Below the pieces are notes generated by a model that was given only the letters and a program-made list of their open reading frames with translations, ran no database searches and was not told the origin of the DNA. 64,000 nucleotides of DNA from a virus, in IMG/VR virus record IMGVR_UViG_3300003876_000001, positions 62,001 to 126,000 of that record. One strand, 5' to 3'. The position numbers and the translations under genes were made by a program. This document shows positions 52,279 through 61,197 of this stretch, one piece after another. Each line of letters opens with the position of its first letter. Within the stretch, counting starts at the first letter, position 1.

Positions 52279-53318
52279 AGTTAGTAAAGAACGAGAAAAG
52301 GTATTGGGAATTTATTAGAAAACTAAGATCTAATGATCAAGTTCAAGATGGGTTTATTGAAAATGTTCAAATTACATCAAAACAACAGGAAAAGTATATG
52401 GAAAAGCATAATGACGAATATTGGATTTGTTTGGTTAATGATATTCCAGTAGGTTTTGTTGGTTCTGTTGATAATGATATTAGGGTTTGTACACATCCTG
52501 ATCACCAAAAGAAAGGATATGGTAAATTAATGATTAACGAACTAATGAGATTAGCCCCAACATCTTTTGCTAAAGTTAAACATGATAATGAGTCTAGTAA
52601 TAAACTTTTTATTTCATGTGGGTTTAAGTTTGTAATGGAAGATTCAAAATTCAAATATTATAAAAAAGAATTTGTAGAATATAAAACAAATTTACATAAT
52701 CCATTTAAAATTGTTGAAATGTTTGAAGAAGAAGTTGCTAAATATACTGGTGCACCTTATGCGGTAGCTATTGATAGTTGTACTAATGCAATATTTCTTT
52801 CTTTAATGTATATGAAAGAACTAGAAGATTATGATAATGAATATGTTATTATTCCAAATAAAACATATTTATCAGTACCAATGTCTGCAATTCATGCTGG
52901 TTATGATGTAAAATTTAGAAATTATGAATGGTCTGGTATGTATTCATTAGAACCTTTACCTGTAATTGATGCTGCTAAAAGATTTACATCTAATATGTAT
53001 ATGAAAGGTAAATTTATATGTTTGTCATTTCATATAAAAAAAACACTACCAATGGGTAAGGGTGGTATGATATTAACCGACAACCCTGAAGCTGTTGAAT
53101 GGTTTAAGAAAGCAAGATATGAAGGAAGATCAGCAATTGGTTATAAAGATGATAATATAAAAACACTTGGTTGGAATATGTATATGACACCACAAGAAGC
53201 AGCACATGGTCTTGCATTAATGCAAAATTATCCACAAAATGTTGCTGATTTAGGTGAAAACGGTGGATATAAAGATTTAAAAACTAATGATGTATTTAAT
53301 AAATTTAAACAAATATGA
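52272..53318 (+). CDS. GNAT acetyltransferase fused to short DegT/DnrJ aminotransferase-like domain
   Basis: 348 residues from the ATG at 52272 (the preceding in-frame TTG is unlikely). Residues 1-135 are a GNAT domain with the acetyl-CoA loop (VCTHPDHQKKGYGKLMINELM). Residues about 140-348 are DegT-like: EVAKYTGAPYAVAIDSCTNAIFLSL, IPNKTYLSVP, SFHIKKTLPMGKGGMILTD with the PLP lysine position conserved, and GWNMYMTPQEAAHGL. The usual 130-residue C-terminal small domain is absent. It may make and acetylate an amino sugar. Confidence 0.8.
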   Translation: MVKLVKNEKRYWEFIRKLRSNDQVQDGFIENVQITSKQQEKYMEKHNDEYWICLVNDIPVGFVGSVDNDIRVCTHPDHQKKGYGKLMINELMRLAPTSFAKVKHDNESSNKLFISCGFKFVMEDSKFKYYKKEFVEYKTNLHNPFKIVEMFEEEVAKYTGAPYAVAIDSCTNAIFLSLMYMKELEDYDNEYVIIPNKTYLSVPMSAIHAGYDVKFRNYEWSGMYSLEPLPVIDAAKRFTSNMYMKGKFICLSFHIKKTLPMGKGGMILTDNPEAVEWFKKARYEGRSAIGYKDDNIKTLGWNMYMTPQEAAHGLALMQNYPQNVADLGENGGYKDLKTNDVFNKFKQI

Positions 53319-53953
53319 TAGAATTTAACGACCCTACAAATTGGTTAACAACAAGAATAAATGGTGTAAAAAAGGCATATTATGTGCCTGATGAATTTAA
53401 TGGTTTTGGTGTTGCAGTAGATGTTGGTGCAAATGTTGGTGGGTTTCCAATTGTTAATCATAATAAATTTGAAAAAATATATTGTTTTGAACCAGCAGAA
53501 TATACATATAATGAATGCTTAAAAAATATTGAAATGTTTGATAATGTTAAACTTTATAAATATGCTGTTTCAAATAAATCTGGTGATAAAATTAAATTAA
53601 AAGCATATAAAGCATCTAATTATTCAGGAAATGCATCTACATATGATGATGATAGATGGGATGATAATAACTATGAAATGGTTGAAACAATTACTATTGA
53701 AGATATTTATGAAATAATTGGAACTAAAGAAATTGATTACTTGAAGGTTGATTGTGAGGGGAGTGAATATAATCTATTAATGAATAAGGATTTATCTAAA
53801 ATTAAATATATATCAGTAGAAATTCATATTCAATTAAAAGAAAAATTATCAAAATTAATTGATTATTTAAAAAAATATTTTGATGTATTAATCGATTTAA
53901 ATGATGGTATAACAATGCATAAAGAAATGACATTTAAAAATAAAAAAATATAA
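53315..53953 (+). CDS. FkbM-family methyltransferase
   Basis: 212 residues. AVDVGANVGGFPIVNH is the SAM-binding loop, IYCFEPAEYTYNECLKNI the second motif, and IDYLKVDCEGSEYNLL the FkbM hallmark (DxEGxE). FkbM enzymes often O-methylate sugars. Overlaps both neighbours by a few bases. Confidence 0.88.
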   Translation: MIEFNDPTNWLTTRINGVKKAYYVPDEFNGFGVAVDVGANVGGFPIVNHNKFEKIYCFEPAEYTYNECLKNIEMFDNVKLYKYAVSNKSGDKIKLKAYKASNYSGNASTYDDDRWDDNNYEMVETITIEDIYEIIGTKEIDYLKVDCEGSEYNLLMNKDLSKIKYISVEIHIQLKEKLSKLIDYLKKYFDVLIDLNDGITMHKEMTFKNKKI

Positions 53954-54372
53954 TGGAAAAAATATATTCAAAAGTAGATCCAAAATTACTTCTTCATATT
54001 ATAAGAAGATTAGATGATATAAAAAAACAAGAAACTAGAGTTGAATTAGTACCTGAAGATAATTTTATTCAGTGTTCTTCACTAAAAATGAAAAAAGGTA
54101 AGAAATTTAAACCACATAAACATATTAAGAAGAAAAGAACATATGAAAATCAAATTGCACAAGAATCTTGGGTGATTATTAATGGTAGTGTTAAATGTAC
54201 TTTTTATGATATTAATGATAATGTTATTGCAACACCAACACTTAAAGTTGGGGATGCTTCATTTACATTGTATGGTGGTCATACATATGAAATATTGGAA
54301 GATAATACCATAGTATATGAATATAAGACAGGTCCTTATGAGGGTCAAGAATTAGATAAAAGGTTTATATAA
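53953..54372 (+). CDS. Cupin (WbuC/FdtA-like pattern)
   Basis: 139 residues. KGKKFKPHKHIKKKRTYENQIAQESWVIINGSVKCTFYD has the first cupin motif (HxH...E); the second is VGDASFTLYGGHTYEILED. Small cupins of this kind isomerise or epimerise nucleotide-linked keto sugars, or act on lipid-linked glycans. Located among sugar-modifying genes. Confidence 0.78.
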   Translation: MEKIYSKVDPKLLLHIIRRLDDIKKQETRVELVPEDNFIQCSSLKMKKGKKFKPHKHIKKKRTYENQIAQESWVIINGSVKCTFYDINDNVIATPTLKVGDASFTLYGGHTYEILEDNTIVYEYKTGPYEGQELDKRFI

Positions 54373-54929
54373 TGGAAGAAATTAAATTACATTTAGGTTG
54401 TGGTTGGAGAAATTTTGGTAAAGATTGGATTCATGTTGATAATGGTGATTATAATCATTTAGATTATAATTGTAATGTCTCATTATTACCCTTTAATAAT
54501 AATTTTGCTGATATAATTTATGCATCACATGTGATTGGATATTTTGATAGAGATGAAATTATTGATGTATTTAAAGAATGGTATAGAGTATTAAAACCAA
54601 ACGGTGTGTTAAGAATTGCAACACCTGATATTGAATCAATATCTAACCTATATAATAATAAAAATTATCAAATAGAAAATTTTTTAGGTCCTATTTTCGG
54701 CAAAATGAAAATGGGTAATAATATAATTTATCATAAAACAATATATGATTTTGATTCATTAAAAAATATATTAAATGGTATTAATTTTAAAAATGTTAAG
54801 AAATATGATTGGAGAAATACAGACCATTCACAATTTGATGATCATTCACAATCGTATTTACCACATATGAATAAAAAAAATGGACAACTAATAAGTTTAA
54901 ATATTGAATGTAACAAATATGAAAATTAA
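54372..54929 (+). CDS. SAM-dependent methyltransferase (class I)
   Basis: 185 residues. KLHLGCGWRNFGKDWIHVDNG is the SAM loop; LPFNNNFADIIYASHVIGYFDRDE, then EWYRVLKPNGVLRIATPDIESI are typical of sugar or small-molecule methyltransferases in glycan clusters. Overlaps neighbours; the C-terminus overlaps the next start by 11 nt. Confidence 0.85.
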   Translation: MEEIKLHLGCGWRNFGKDWIHVDNGDYNHLDYNCNVSLLPFNNNFADIIYASHVIGYFDRDEIIDVFKEWYRVLKPNGVLRIATPDIESISNLYNNKNYQIENFLGPIFGKMKMGNNIIYHKTIYDFDSLKNILNGINFKNVKKYDWRNTDHSQFDDHSQSYLPHMNKKNGQLISLNIECNKYEN

Positions 54930-55452
54930 ACAAGGTAAAGATATATTTATACATTCAAATGTTGAATTTAAAAGACCAGAATTAATTGAACTGGGTAATC
55001 ATATTGCAATTGATTATGGTTTTTATTGTACAACTGGAATGAAAACAGGTGATTATATCCATATTGCACCACATGTGACATCTATTGGCGGTATTGATGG
55101 AATGTTAACATTAAAAGGATTTAATAATATTATGGCTGGTGCTAGAATTGTATGTGGTTCAGATAGGTTTGATGATTCTGGTTTATTTGGTGCTTTAATA
55201 CCTAAAGAACTGGTTGGTAGTCAAATAATAAAACCAATCATAATGAAAGAATTTTCAAATGTTGGTTCAAATGCAATTATATTACCGGGTACAATACTAA
55301 GAAAAGGTGTTTTAGTTACAGCAGGAAGTTTAATATATGGTGATACTGAAGAATGGGGTATATATAAGGGTAATCCTGCAAAGTTGATAAAAAAGATTGA
55401 TGGTAATAAAATAATTGAAAATGCGAAAAAATTGGGATATGTGTATACATAA
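54919..55452 (+). CDS. Hexapeptide-repeat acyltransferase (left-handed beta helix)
   Basis: 177 residues from the ATG at 54919 (MKIKQGKDIFIHSNVEF). Repeats of [LIV]-G-x-x-x-x such as IELGNHIAI, YIHIAPHVTSIGG and NVGSNAIILPGTILRKGVLVTAGSLI end with WGIYKGNPAKLIKK, the classic end of WbbJ-type O-acetyltransferases. Acetylates a sugar hydroxyl or amine. Confidence 0.85.
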   Translation: MKIKQGKDIFIHSNVEFKRPELIELGNHIAIDYGFYCTTGMKTGDYIHIAPHVTSIGGIDGMLTLKGFNNIMAGARIVCGSDRFDDSGLFGALIPKELVGSQIIKPIIMKEFSNVGSNAIILPGTILRKGVLVTAGSLIYGDTEEWGIYKGNPAKLIKKIDGNKIIENAKKLGYVYT

Positions 55453-56119
55453 ACCATATAATAAATATAATTATAAAATTGATGGTTGTTTTGTAGACCC
55501 AGAAGAAAGGTTTGCATTTATTCATATATATAAAAACGCATCAATTTCATTTAGAAATGCATTAAATATGCGTGGTAGATATTTTAAATATATTGATGTT
55601 AAAGATAAAGGATTAGTTACTGTTTGTATATTAAGAAATCCAATTGATAGAGTAATTTCAATGTATCTTTATTTATTAAGACTTGAAGATAATGGATATC
55701 CAAATCAACATCCAATAGAAGAAACAAAAAAATCTTGTTTTTATAAGAATCAAGATGATGTTATTGAAAGTTTTAAATATTTTTTGAATGCTATTAGTGA
55801 TAATAATTATTATGATGCTGTTACATATCCACAAATTAAATTTATAGAAGATAGAGGTTTAAATATTAATGATATTGACGAAATAATGTTAGAGAAGAAT
55901 TTATCATGGGAATATAAAGAATTTAAAGAGAAATATAAGATTAAAAATGATTTAGATTTCCCAAACGATAATGTTGGTAATGAGGAAAAGAAAAAATTAA
56001 TTTCAAATTATATTAAAACAAATTTTAATATTAAAATGAAAATAATGAATATGTATAGAGAAGATATTCAAATGTATAATACAATTGCTTTAGAAAGAAA
56101 TGTAAACATATTAATATGA
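55439..56119 (+). CDS. Sulfotransferase-like protein
   Basis: 226 residues; ATG at 55439 (MCIHKPYNKYN) chosen over upstream TTG/ATG options that overlap more. FAFIHIYKNASISFRNAL resembles the 5'-phosphosulfate loop (KNAGTS-type) and VCILRNPIDRVISMYLYLL the 3'-phosphate motif (RxPxxRxxSxY) of PAPS-dependent sulfotransferases. A sulfated glycan is implied if active. Confidence 0.75.
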   Translation: MCIHKPYNKYNYKIDGCFVDPEERFAFIHIYKNASISFRNALNMRGRYFKYIDVKDKGLVTVCILRNPIDRVISMYLYLLRLEDNGYPNQHPIEETKKSCFYKNQDDVIESFKYFLNAISDNNYYDAVTYPQIKFIEDRGLNINDIDEIMLEKNLSWEYKEFKEKYKIKNDLDFPNDNVGNEEKKKLISNYIKTNFNIKMKIMNMYREDIQMYNTIALERNVNILI

Positions 56120-56979
56120 AAACATATATTGCATGTAATATAGCACAAGATGGAATGGGTGCTAGAGTTCAAAGAATTTTCAATGTTTGTGCGTTTGCAT
56201 ATTATTTAAATGAAGAATATTCTAAAGATATTGAATACTTAAATGTTCCACTATCATATGAAGGGTTTGGTGTTAATTTTCTTGCTGGTGAAAAAACAAG
56301 ATCAAAAAATTATAGTACATGGAATAGAGAAGGGTATATTAAGAGTGCTAATGAATGGGATAAAACATTAAATTATGTGGGTGTTGATGTTAATAATATA
56401 ATTTTAAATGATTTTACTATTGTTAAAGGTGATATGACCCAAGTAGTTAGAGAAATAAAAAATAATGAACATAAAAATAAAATATATTTAATATCAACAT
56501 TACATAAACATTTAGATAGAAAAGATTTAAGTATTGAAATAATGAAAAAATATAGAAGTAAGATATTTTCATTATTTCAATTTAAACATGAAATGTCAAA
56601 CGAAATAATCATACATATTAGAAGATCAGACATTGTAAAATATCAAAATAGAATATTAAACGATGATTATTATTTAAATATATTAGATACATTAACAAAA
56701 AATGGAAATGAAAACATAATAATAACCACACAAAGATTGAATTTTAATCCAAAACCATATAATAAATATAAAATAATATATGATGATGAAATTAGTTCAA
56801 ATGAAATGTTTATTAGAATGATAAATGCTAAATTATTAGTATTATCTATAAGTTCTTTTAGTTATGCATCTGCACTATTATGTAATGGTATTGTAGTTTA
56901 TCCTAAAATGAGACATATTAAAATGAATGATTGGATATTAAAAAATGAAATAAAAAATATAAAGAATGGAAAAATATGA
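56116..56979 (+). CDS. Fucosyltransferase-like (GT11-type pattern)
   Basis: 287 residues. Starts MKTYIACNIAQDGMGARVQRIFNVCAFAYYL, a GxGNxLxQ-like opening, and carries IIIHIRRSDIVKYQNRILNDDYYLNIL, the HxRRxD motif of alpha-1,2-fucosyltransferases. The C-terminal LLVLSISSFSYASALL is the matching acceptor helix. It overlaps the next gene by 14 nt. Its neighbour gmd makes the GDP-deoxyhexose precursor. Confidence 0.75.
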   Translation: MKTYIACNIAQDGMGARVQRIFNVCAFAYYLNEEYSKDIEYLNVPLSYEGFGVNFLAGEKTRSKNYSTWNREGYIKSANEWDKTLNYVGVDVNNIILNDFTIVKGDMTQVVREIKNNEHKNKIYLISTLHKHLDRKDLSIEIMKKYRSKIFSLFQFKHEMSNEIIIHIRRSDIVKYQNRILNDDYYLNILDTLTKNGNENIIITTQRLNFNPKPYNKYKIIYDDEISSNEMFIRMINAKLLVLSISSFSYASALLCNGIVVYPKMRHIKMNDWILKNEIKNIKNGKI

Positions 56980-57697
56980 TAGTTATCCTTTAGGTCAAAT
57001 ACCCAAACATTTACAACGTCCAGAACTTGACATAATAAAAGAAATGGGTTATTATTGGAACGACCCAAGAGAAGTGATTGACATGTTTGAACAAAAAGTT
57101 GCTGAATTTGCAGGTGCAAAATATGGTATTTTAACTGATTGTTGTACAAATGGTATGTTTTTATCATTAAAATATCTAATGAATATTGGTGAAATAATGG
57201 TTGAATGGAATATTCATCCTAAAATAACCATACCTAATAGAACATATGTTTCATTACCTATGTTAATTAATCAAGTAGGATTAGATTATGAGTTTAAAGA
57301 TTATGAATGGAGTGGAATTTATCGATTAAATCCTACTAGAGTATATGATGGTGCAGTACGTTGGACTAAAGACATGTATGTTGGAAATAATGCATTACAG
57401 GTTGTATCTTTTCAAATAAAGAAAAGAATACCAATTGGTAAGGGTGGTATTATTTTAACTGATGATAAGGAAGCAGCAAAGATGTTAAAATTAATGAGTT
57501 ATGATGGTAGAGATCTGACAGTATCATATAATGATTGTAATCATATAAAAACAAAGGGATATCATATGTATATGACACCTGAAGATGCAGCAAGAGGAAT
57601 AATATTAATGGATAGTGTACCTGAAGAAAATGAAGATAGTGGAAATAGTACGATGTATCCAGATATTGAAGAAATGATAAAAAATATAAGAATATAG
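56966..57697 (+). CDS. Short DegT/DnrJ aminotransferase-like protein
   Basis: 243 residues. EQKVAEFAGAKYGILTDCCTNGMFLSL, IPNRTYVSLP, DYEWSGIYRLNP, VVSFQIKKRIPIGKGGIILTD (conserved PLP Lys) and GYHMYMTPEDAARGI follow the DegT order. Like the fusion at 52272 it ends after the AAxG segment and lacks the small C-terminal domain (families are usually about 370 residues). The usual GEGG is GKGG in both. Possible GDP-4-keto-sugar aminotransferase given gmd next door (inference). Confidence 0.8.
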   Translation: MEKYDSYPLGQIPKHLQRPELDIIKEMGYYWNDPREVIDMFEQKVAEFAGAKYGILTDCCTNGMFLSLKYLMNIGEIMVEWNIHPKITIPNRTYVSLPMLINQVGLDYEFKDYEWSGIYRLNPTRVYDGAVRWTKDMYVGNNALQVVSFQIKKRIPIGKGGIILTDDKEAAKMLKLMSYDGRDLTVSYNDCNHIKTKGYHMYMTPEDAARGIILMDSVPEENEDSGNSTMYPDIEEMIKNIRI

Positions 57698-57714
57698 TAA
57701 AATAAATATAAAAT

Positions 57715-58707
57715 ATGAAAAAAGCGTTTATAACAGGAATTAGTGGTCAAGATGGTAGTTATCTTAGTGAATATTTATTATCACTAGGATATGAAGTACA
57801 TGGAATGATTAGAAGAAACTCTGTTGCTGAAAACCAACAATATAGGATTGAAGGTTTAAGAAGTAATAAAAATATGTACGTACATTATGGTGATTTATTA
57901 GATCAAACATCAATAGAACGTCTATTAACCGAAATAATGCCCGATGAAATATATAATTTAGGTGCTCAGTCACACGTTAGAATTAGTTTTGATATACCAC
58001 AATTTACAGTACAAACAAATGCGTTGGGTGTTGTTAATATATTAGAAGCGTATAAAAGACTTTGCCCTGATGCTAAATTTTATCAAGCAAGTTCATCTGA
58101 AATGTTTGGTTTAACTGTTGAGAATGATAAGTTTCAAAGAGAAACTACATTAATGAATCCAGTATCTCCTTATGGTTGTGCTAAAGTATTCTCATATAAT
58201 ATGGTTCGTCATTATAGACGTGCTTATAATTTACACGCAACCAACGGAATATTATTTAATCATGAATCACCAAGAAGAGGAAGTAATTTTGTTACAAATA
58301 AAGTAGTTAAAATTGCATGTATGATTAAATTAGGAAAGGCAGATAAACTAGAATTAGGGAATATTGATTCTTATAGAGATTGGGGGCATTCAAAAGATTA
58401 TGTTCGTGCAATGCATAAAGTAATTAATCATGATATTGCAGACGATTTTGTTATATCAACAATGGAAACACATTCAGTTCGTGAAATGTGTGATGTTGTT
58501 TTTAGTTATTTAGATATGAATTATAAAGATTATGTAGTACAAAACCCTAAATTTATTAGACCAGAAGAGTTACCATATCTAAAGGGTGATTCAACAAAAG
58601 CAAGAAATGTTTTAGGTTGGAAACCAGAATATTCATTTGAGATAATGATGCATGAAATGGTTGATCATTGGATGGATGAATTACAGGGTATTAAATCGAA
58701 TAGATAA
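57715..58707 (+). CDS. gmd: GDP-mannose 4,6-dehydratase
   Basis: 330 residues. FITGISGQDGSYLSEYLLSLGYEVHG is the NADP Rossmann loop; NLGAQSHVRISFD, SSSEMFG and PVSPYGCAK carry the Ser/Tyr/Lys catalytic triad (YxxxK); LFNHESPRRGSNFVTNKV is the GMD signature. Converts GDP-mannose to GDP-4-keto-6-deoxymannose, precursor of GDP-fucose, rhamnose and perosamine. It is full length compared with bacterial GMD (about 350). Confidence 0.92.
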   Translation: MKKAFITGISGQDGSYLSEYLLSLGYEVHGMIRRNSVAENQQYRIEGLRSNKNMYVHYGDLLDQTSIERLLTEIMPDEIYNLGAQSHVRISFDIPQFTVQTNALGVVNILEAYKRLCPDAKFYQASSSEMFGLTVENDKFQRETTLMNPVSPYGCAKVFSYNMVRHYRRAYNLHATNGILFNHESPRRGSNFVTNKVVKIACMIKLGKADKLELGNIDSYRDWGHSKDYVRAMHKVINHDIADDFVISTMETHSVREMCDVVFSYLDMNYKDYVVQNPKFIRPEELPYLKGDSTKARNVLGWKPEYSFEIMMHEMVDHWMDELQGIKSNR

Positions 58708-59408
58708 TGAAAATAATAATACCTACATGTGATAAATATCGTAATATATTAGAAGCTAATAAATATACAATGGATAAATTTGGCGGTTCAAATTTAGACA
58801 TTACTATTTTAGGATATAAAAAACCTGAATTTGATATGGGTAATTGGAAGTTTTTTTGTTTGGGTAATGATAATGGTGCAGATAATTTCACTAATGATAT
58901 ATATAATTTTTTTAAAGATTTTAAAGATGAATATTTTATATATGGTAATGATGATATTGTTGCAGTTGATGAATTAAATATTGAAATGATAAATGAATTT
59001 AAAAAATTAATGGATAATGATGACAAAGTAGTAAAAATCTGTTTAACATCTGCTGCACCAAGTGTATATGGTAATGATATTTATAAAAATGGGAATGATT
59101 ATAATTTTATTAAATTACCTAATAATGGGGAATATAGATTATCGTTACATTATGGTGTATGGAGAACATCATATTTTATGAAATATTTTGAATTAGGAAT
59201 TTCTCCTTGGGAATGGGAATTAAGAGATGTTGCAAAAAATGATGGTGCTATCATATTAGGTACTGATAAAAAACATGTTTTAGATTTTGGGCATATACTT
59301 AGAAGGGGTGGTATGATAACGGAAACATGGTATAAATCATTATATACCAATAAACAATTAAATGATGATGATATTCAATATGTAAAAAAAATAATTGAAA
59401 ACTTATGA
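58707..59408 (+). CDS. Glycosyltransferase-like, GT-A fold probable
   Basis: 233 residues. MKIIIPTCDKYRNILEANKYTM start; YFIYGNDDIVAVDEL provides a DD-type motif; YRLSLHYGVWRTSYFMKYF and SPWEWELRD are acceptor/catalytic-like. No firm family. Confidence 0.6.
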   Translation: MKIIIPTCDKYRNILEANKYTMDKFGGSNLDITILGYKKPEFDMGNWKFFCLGNDNGADNFTNDIYNFFKDFKDEYFIYGNDDIVAVDELNIEMINEFKKLMDNDDKVVKICLTSAAPSVYGNDIYKNGNDYNFIKLPNNGEYRLSLHYGVWRTSYFMKYFELGISPWEWELRDVAKNDGAIILGTDKKHVLDFGHILRRGGMITETWYKSLYTNKQLNDDDIQYVKKIIENL

Positions 59409-60421
59409 TACTATTAACATTTGGAACAAGACCAGAATATTTGAAAATTAAACCTTTAATTAAAGAGTTTATAAAAAATAATATTGATTATAAAATACTA
59501 TTTACTGGTCAACATTTAAATATTGCTGATTTTAAATCAGATTATGTAATATCAATTAAAGATGGTGAAAATCGTTTAGATTCAATAGTTAGTTCAATAA
59601 TGAATGAATTAACATCTATAATTAGATTAGAACCAACATTAAAATATGTTTTAGTACAAGGCGATACGACATCAGTATTAGCCGTTGCATTGTCTGCATT
59701 TCATCATCAAATAAAAGTAATTCATCTTGAAGCTGGATTAAGAACATTTGATAAGAAAAACCCATATCCAGAAGAAACAAATAGACGTATAGTGTCATCA
59801 ATTGCTGATATACATTTATGTCCAACAGATTTATCTAAAACGTACTTAGAAAGAGAAAAAACAGAAGGTGATATATATGTTGTGGGAAATACAGGATTAG
59901 ATAATCTATTACCTTGGAAAGAAAAATTAAAAACATTTACAGGTAGCAACGATATTTTAATTACACTCCATAGAAGAGAAAATCATCATTGGATGAAAGA
60001 GTGGTTTTTATTAATAAATGAAATAGCAAAAAAACATAATTATCTTAATTTTATATTTCCAATGCATCCAAACCCAAAAGTTCAAATAAATAAAGTATTC
60101 ATTGATGCACCAAACATTAAAATAATTGAACCATTAGATCATGATGAACTATTAGATGTTTTAGTAAATTCAAGATTAGTTATAACTGATTCAGGTGGGA
60201 TACAAGAAGAATGTAGCTTTTTAAATAAAATTTGTTTAACTTGCAGAAAAGTAACGGAAAGACCCGAAGCAATAGGATATTCTACAAGAATGGTTAAATC
60301 ACCATTAGAATTACCAGATATATTTGAAAAATATATAAACAATTCAATTATTAAATATGAATCACCATTTGGTGATGGACATGCTTCAGAAAAGATAGTA
60401 AAAATACTAAAAGAATTATGA
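59405..60421 (+). CDS. wecB: UDP-N-acetylglucosamine 2-epimerase
   Basis: 338 residues. ILLTFGTRPEYLKIKPLIKEF is the family opening; VQGDTTSVLAVALSAFHHQIKVIHLEAGLRTFD, the PEETNRR loop, LHRRENHHW and VITDSGGIQEECSFLNKICLTCR are the standard WecB motifs. Makes UDP-ManNAc from UDP-GlcNAc. The GTRPE and HxEAGLR residues used in catalysis are present. Confidence 0.92.
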   Translation: MILLTFGTRPEYLKIKPLIKEFIKNNIDYKILFTGQHLNIADFKSDYVISIKDGENRLDSIVSSIMNELTSIIRLEPTLKYVLVQGDTTSVLAVALSAFHHQIKVIHLEAGLRTFDKKNPYPEETNRRIVSSIADIHLCPTDLSKTYLEREKTEGDIYVVGNTGLDNLLPWKEKLKTFTGSNDILITLHRRENHHWMKEWFLLINEIAKKHNYLNFIFPMHPNPKVQINKVFIDAPNIKIIEPLDHDELLDVLVNSRLVITDSGGIQEECSFLNKICLTCRKVTERPEAIGYSTRMVKSPLELPDIFEKYINNSIIKYESPFGDGHASEKIVKILKEL

Positions 60422-61197
60422 AAAAAGTATTAGTAATAGGAGATAGTTGTTTGGATGTATTCCAATATGGAAAATGTAATAGAATAAGTCCTGAAGCACC
60501 AGTACCAATATTTGAACCAACAAATACGGAAAGTAATGTAGGTATGGCTGAAAATGTATTAAATAATTTATTAGCATTGAATGTTCATGTTGATATTATT
60601 ACAAACGATTCAGATAAACCTACAAAAGTAAGATATGTTGATGAAGTATCAAATCAAATGCTTTTACGTATAGATACTGAAGATAAAGTTAAACCATTAA
60701 AAAGTTTTTGGGGTAAATTAAAACTAACGCATTGGGATGGTGTTGTTATCTCTGACTATAATAAAGGGTTTTTAGATGAAGAAATTATATTTAAAATAGT
60801 TACATATTGTAAGGGACATAAAATACCAACATTTCTAGATACTAAGAAAAAAATAGGTAGTTGGGCAAATGATATTAATTTCATTAAAATTAATGAAAAA
60901 GAATATTTGGAAAATGAAGATGAGTTATATGGGTTTAAAAATCATCTTATAACAACACTAGGAAAAGAGGGTGCTAAACATTATGATAAGACATTAGGAA
61001 CAACTATAATACACCCAATTAAAAACAAATCAGAAGTTCGAGATTTATCAGGAGCTGGTGATACATTTTTAGCTAGTTTTGTTGCGGATTATCTAGAAAA
61101 TAACGATATTGCATCTGCAATTAATTTTGCAAACAGATGTGCATCATATGTTGTTACACAAAAGGGGGTTGTTGTTGTAGATAATGATAAAATTTAA
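60418..61197 (+). CDS. PfkB-type sugar kinase, HldE N-domain (RfaE1)-like
   Basis: 259 residues. VLVIGDSCLDVFQYGKCNRISPEAPVPIFEPTN with the RxSPEAPVP signature of heptose-7-phosphate kinase, NVGMAENVLNNL and LSGAGDTFLASFVADYLE, the catalytic GAGD. Makes heptose-1,7-bisphosphate in bacteria. The C-terminal cytidylyltransferase of bacterial HldE is absent here; a matching one is encoded at 10334-10756. Shorter than the bacterial kinase domain (about 310). Confidence 0.85.
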   Translation: MKKVLVIGDSCLDVFQYGKCNRISPEAPVPIFEPTNTESNVGMAENVLNNLLALNVHVDIITNDSDKPTKVRYVDEVSNQMLLRIDTEDKVKPLKSFWGKLKLTHWDGVVISDYNKGFLDEEIIFKIVTYCKGHKIPTFLDTKKKIGSWANDINFIKINEKEYLENEDELYGFKNHLITTLGKEGAKHYDKTLGTTIIHPIKNKSEVRDLSGAGDTFLASFVADYLENNDIASAINFANRCASYVVTQKGVVVVDNDKI

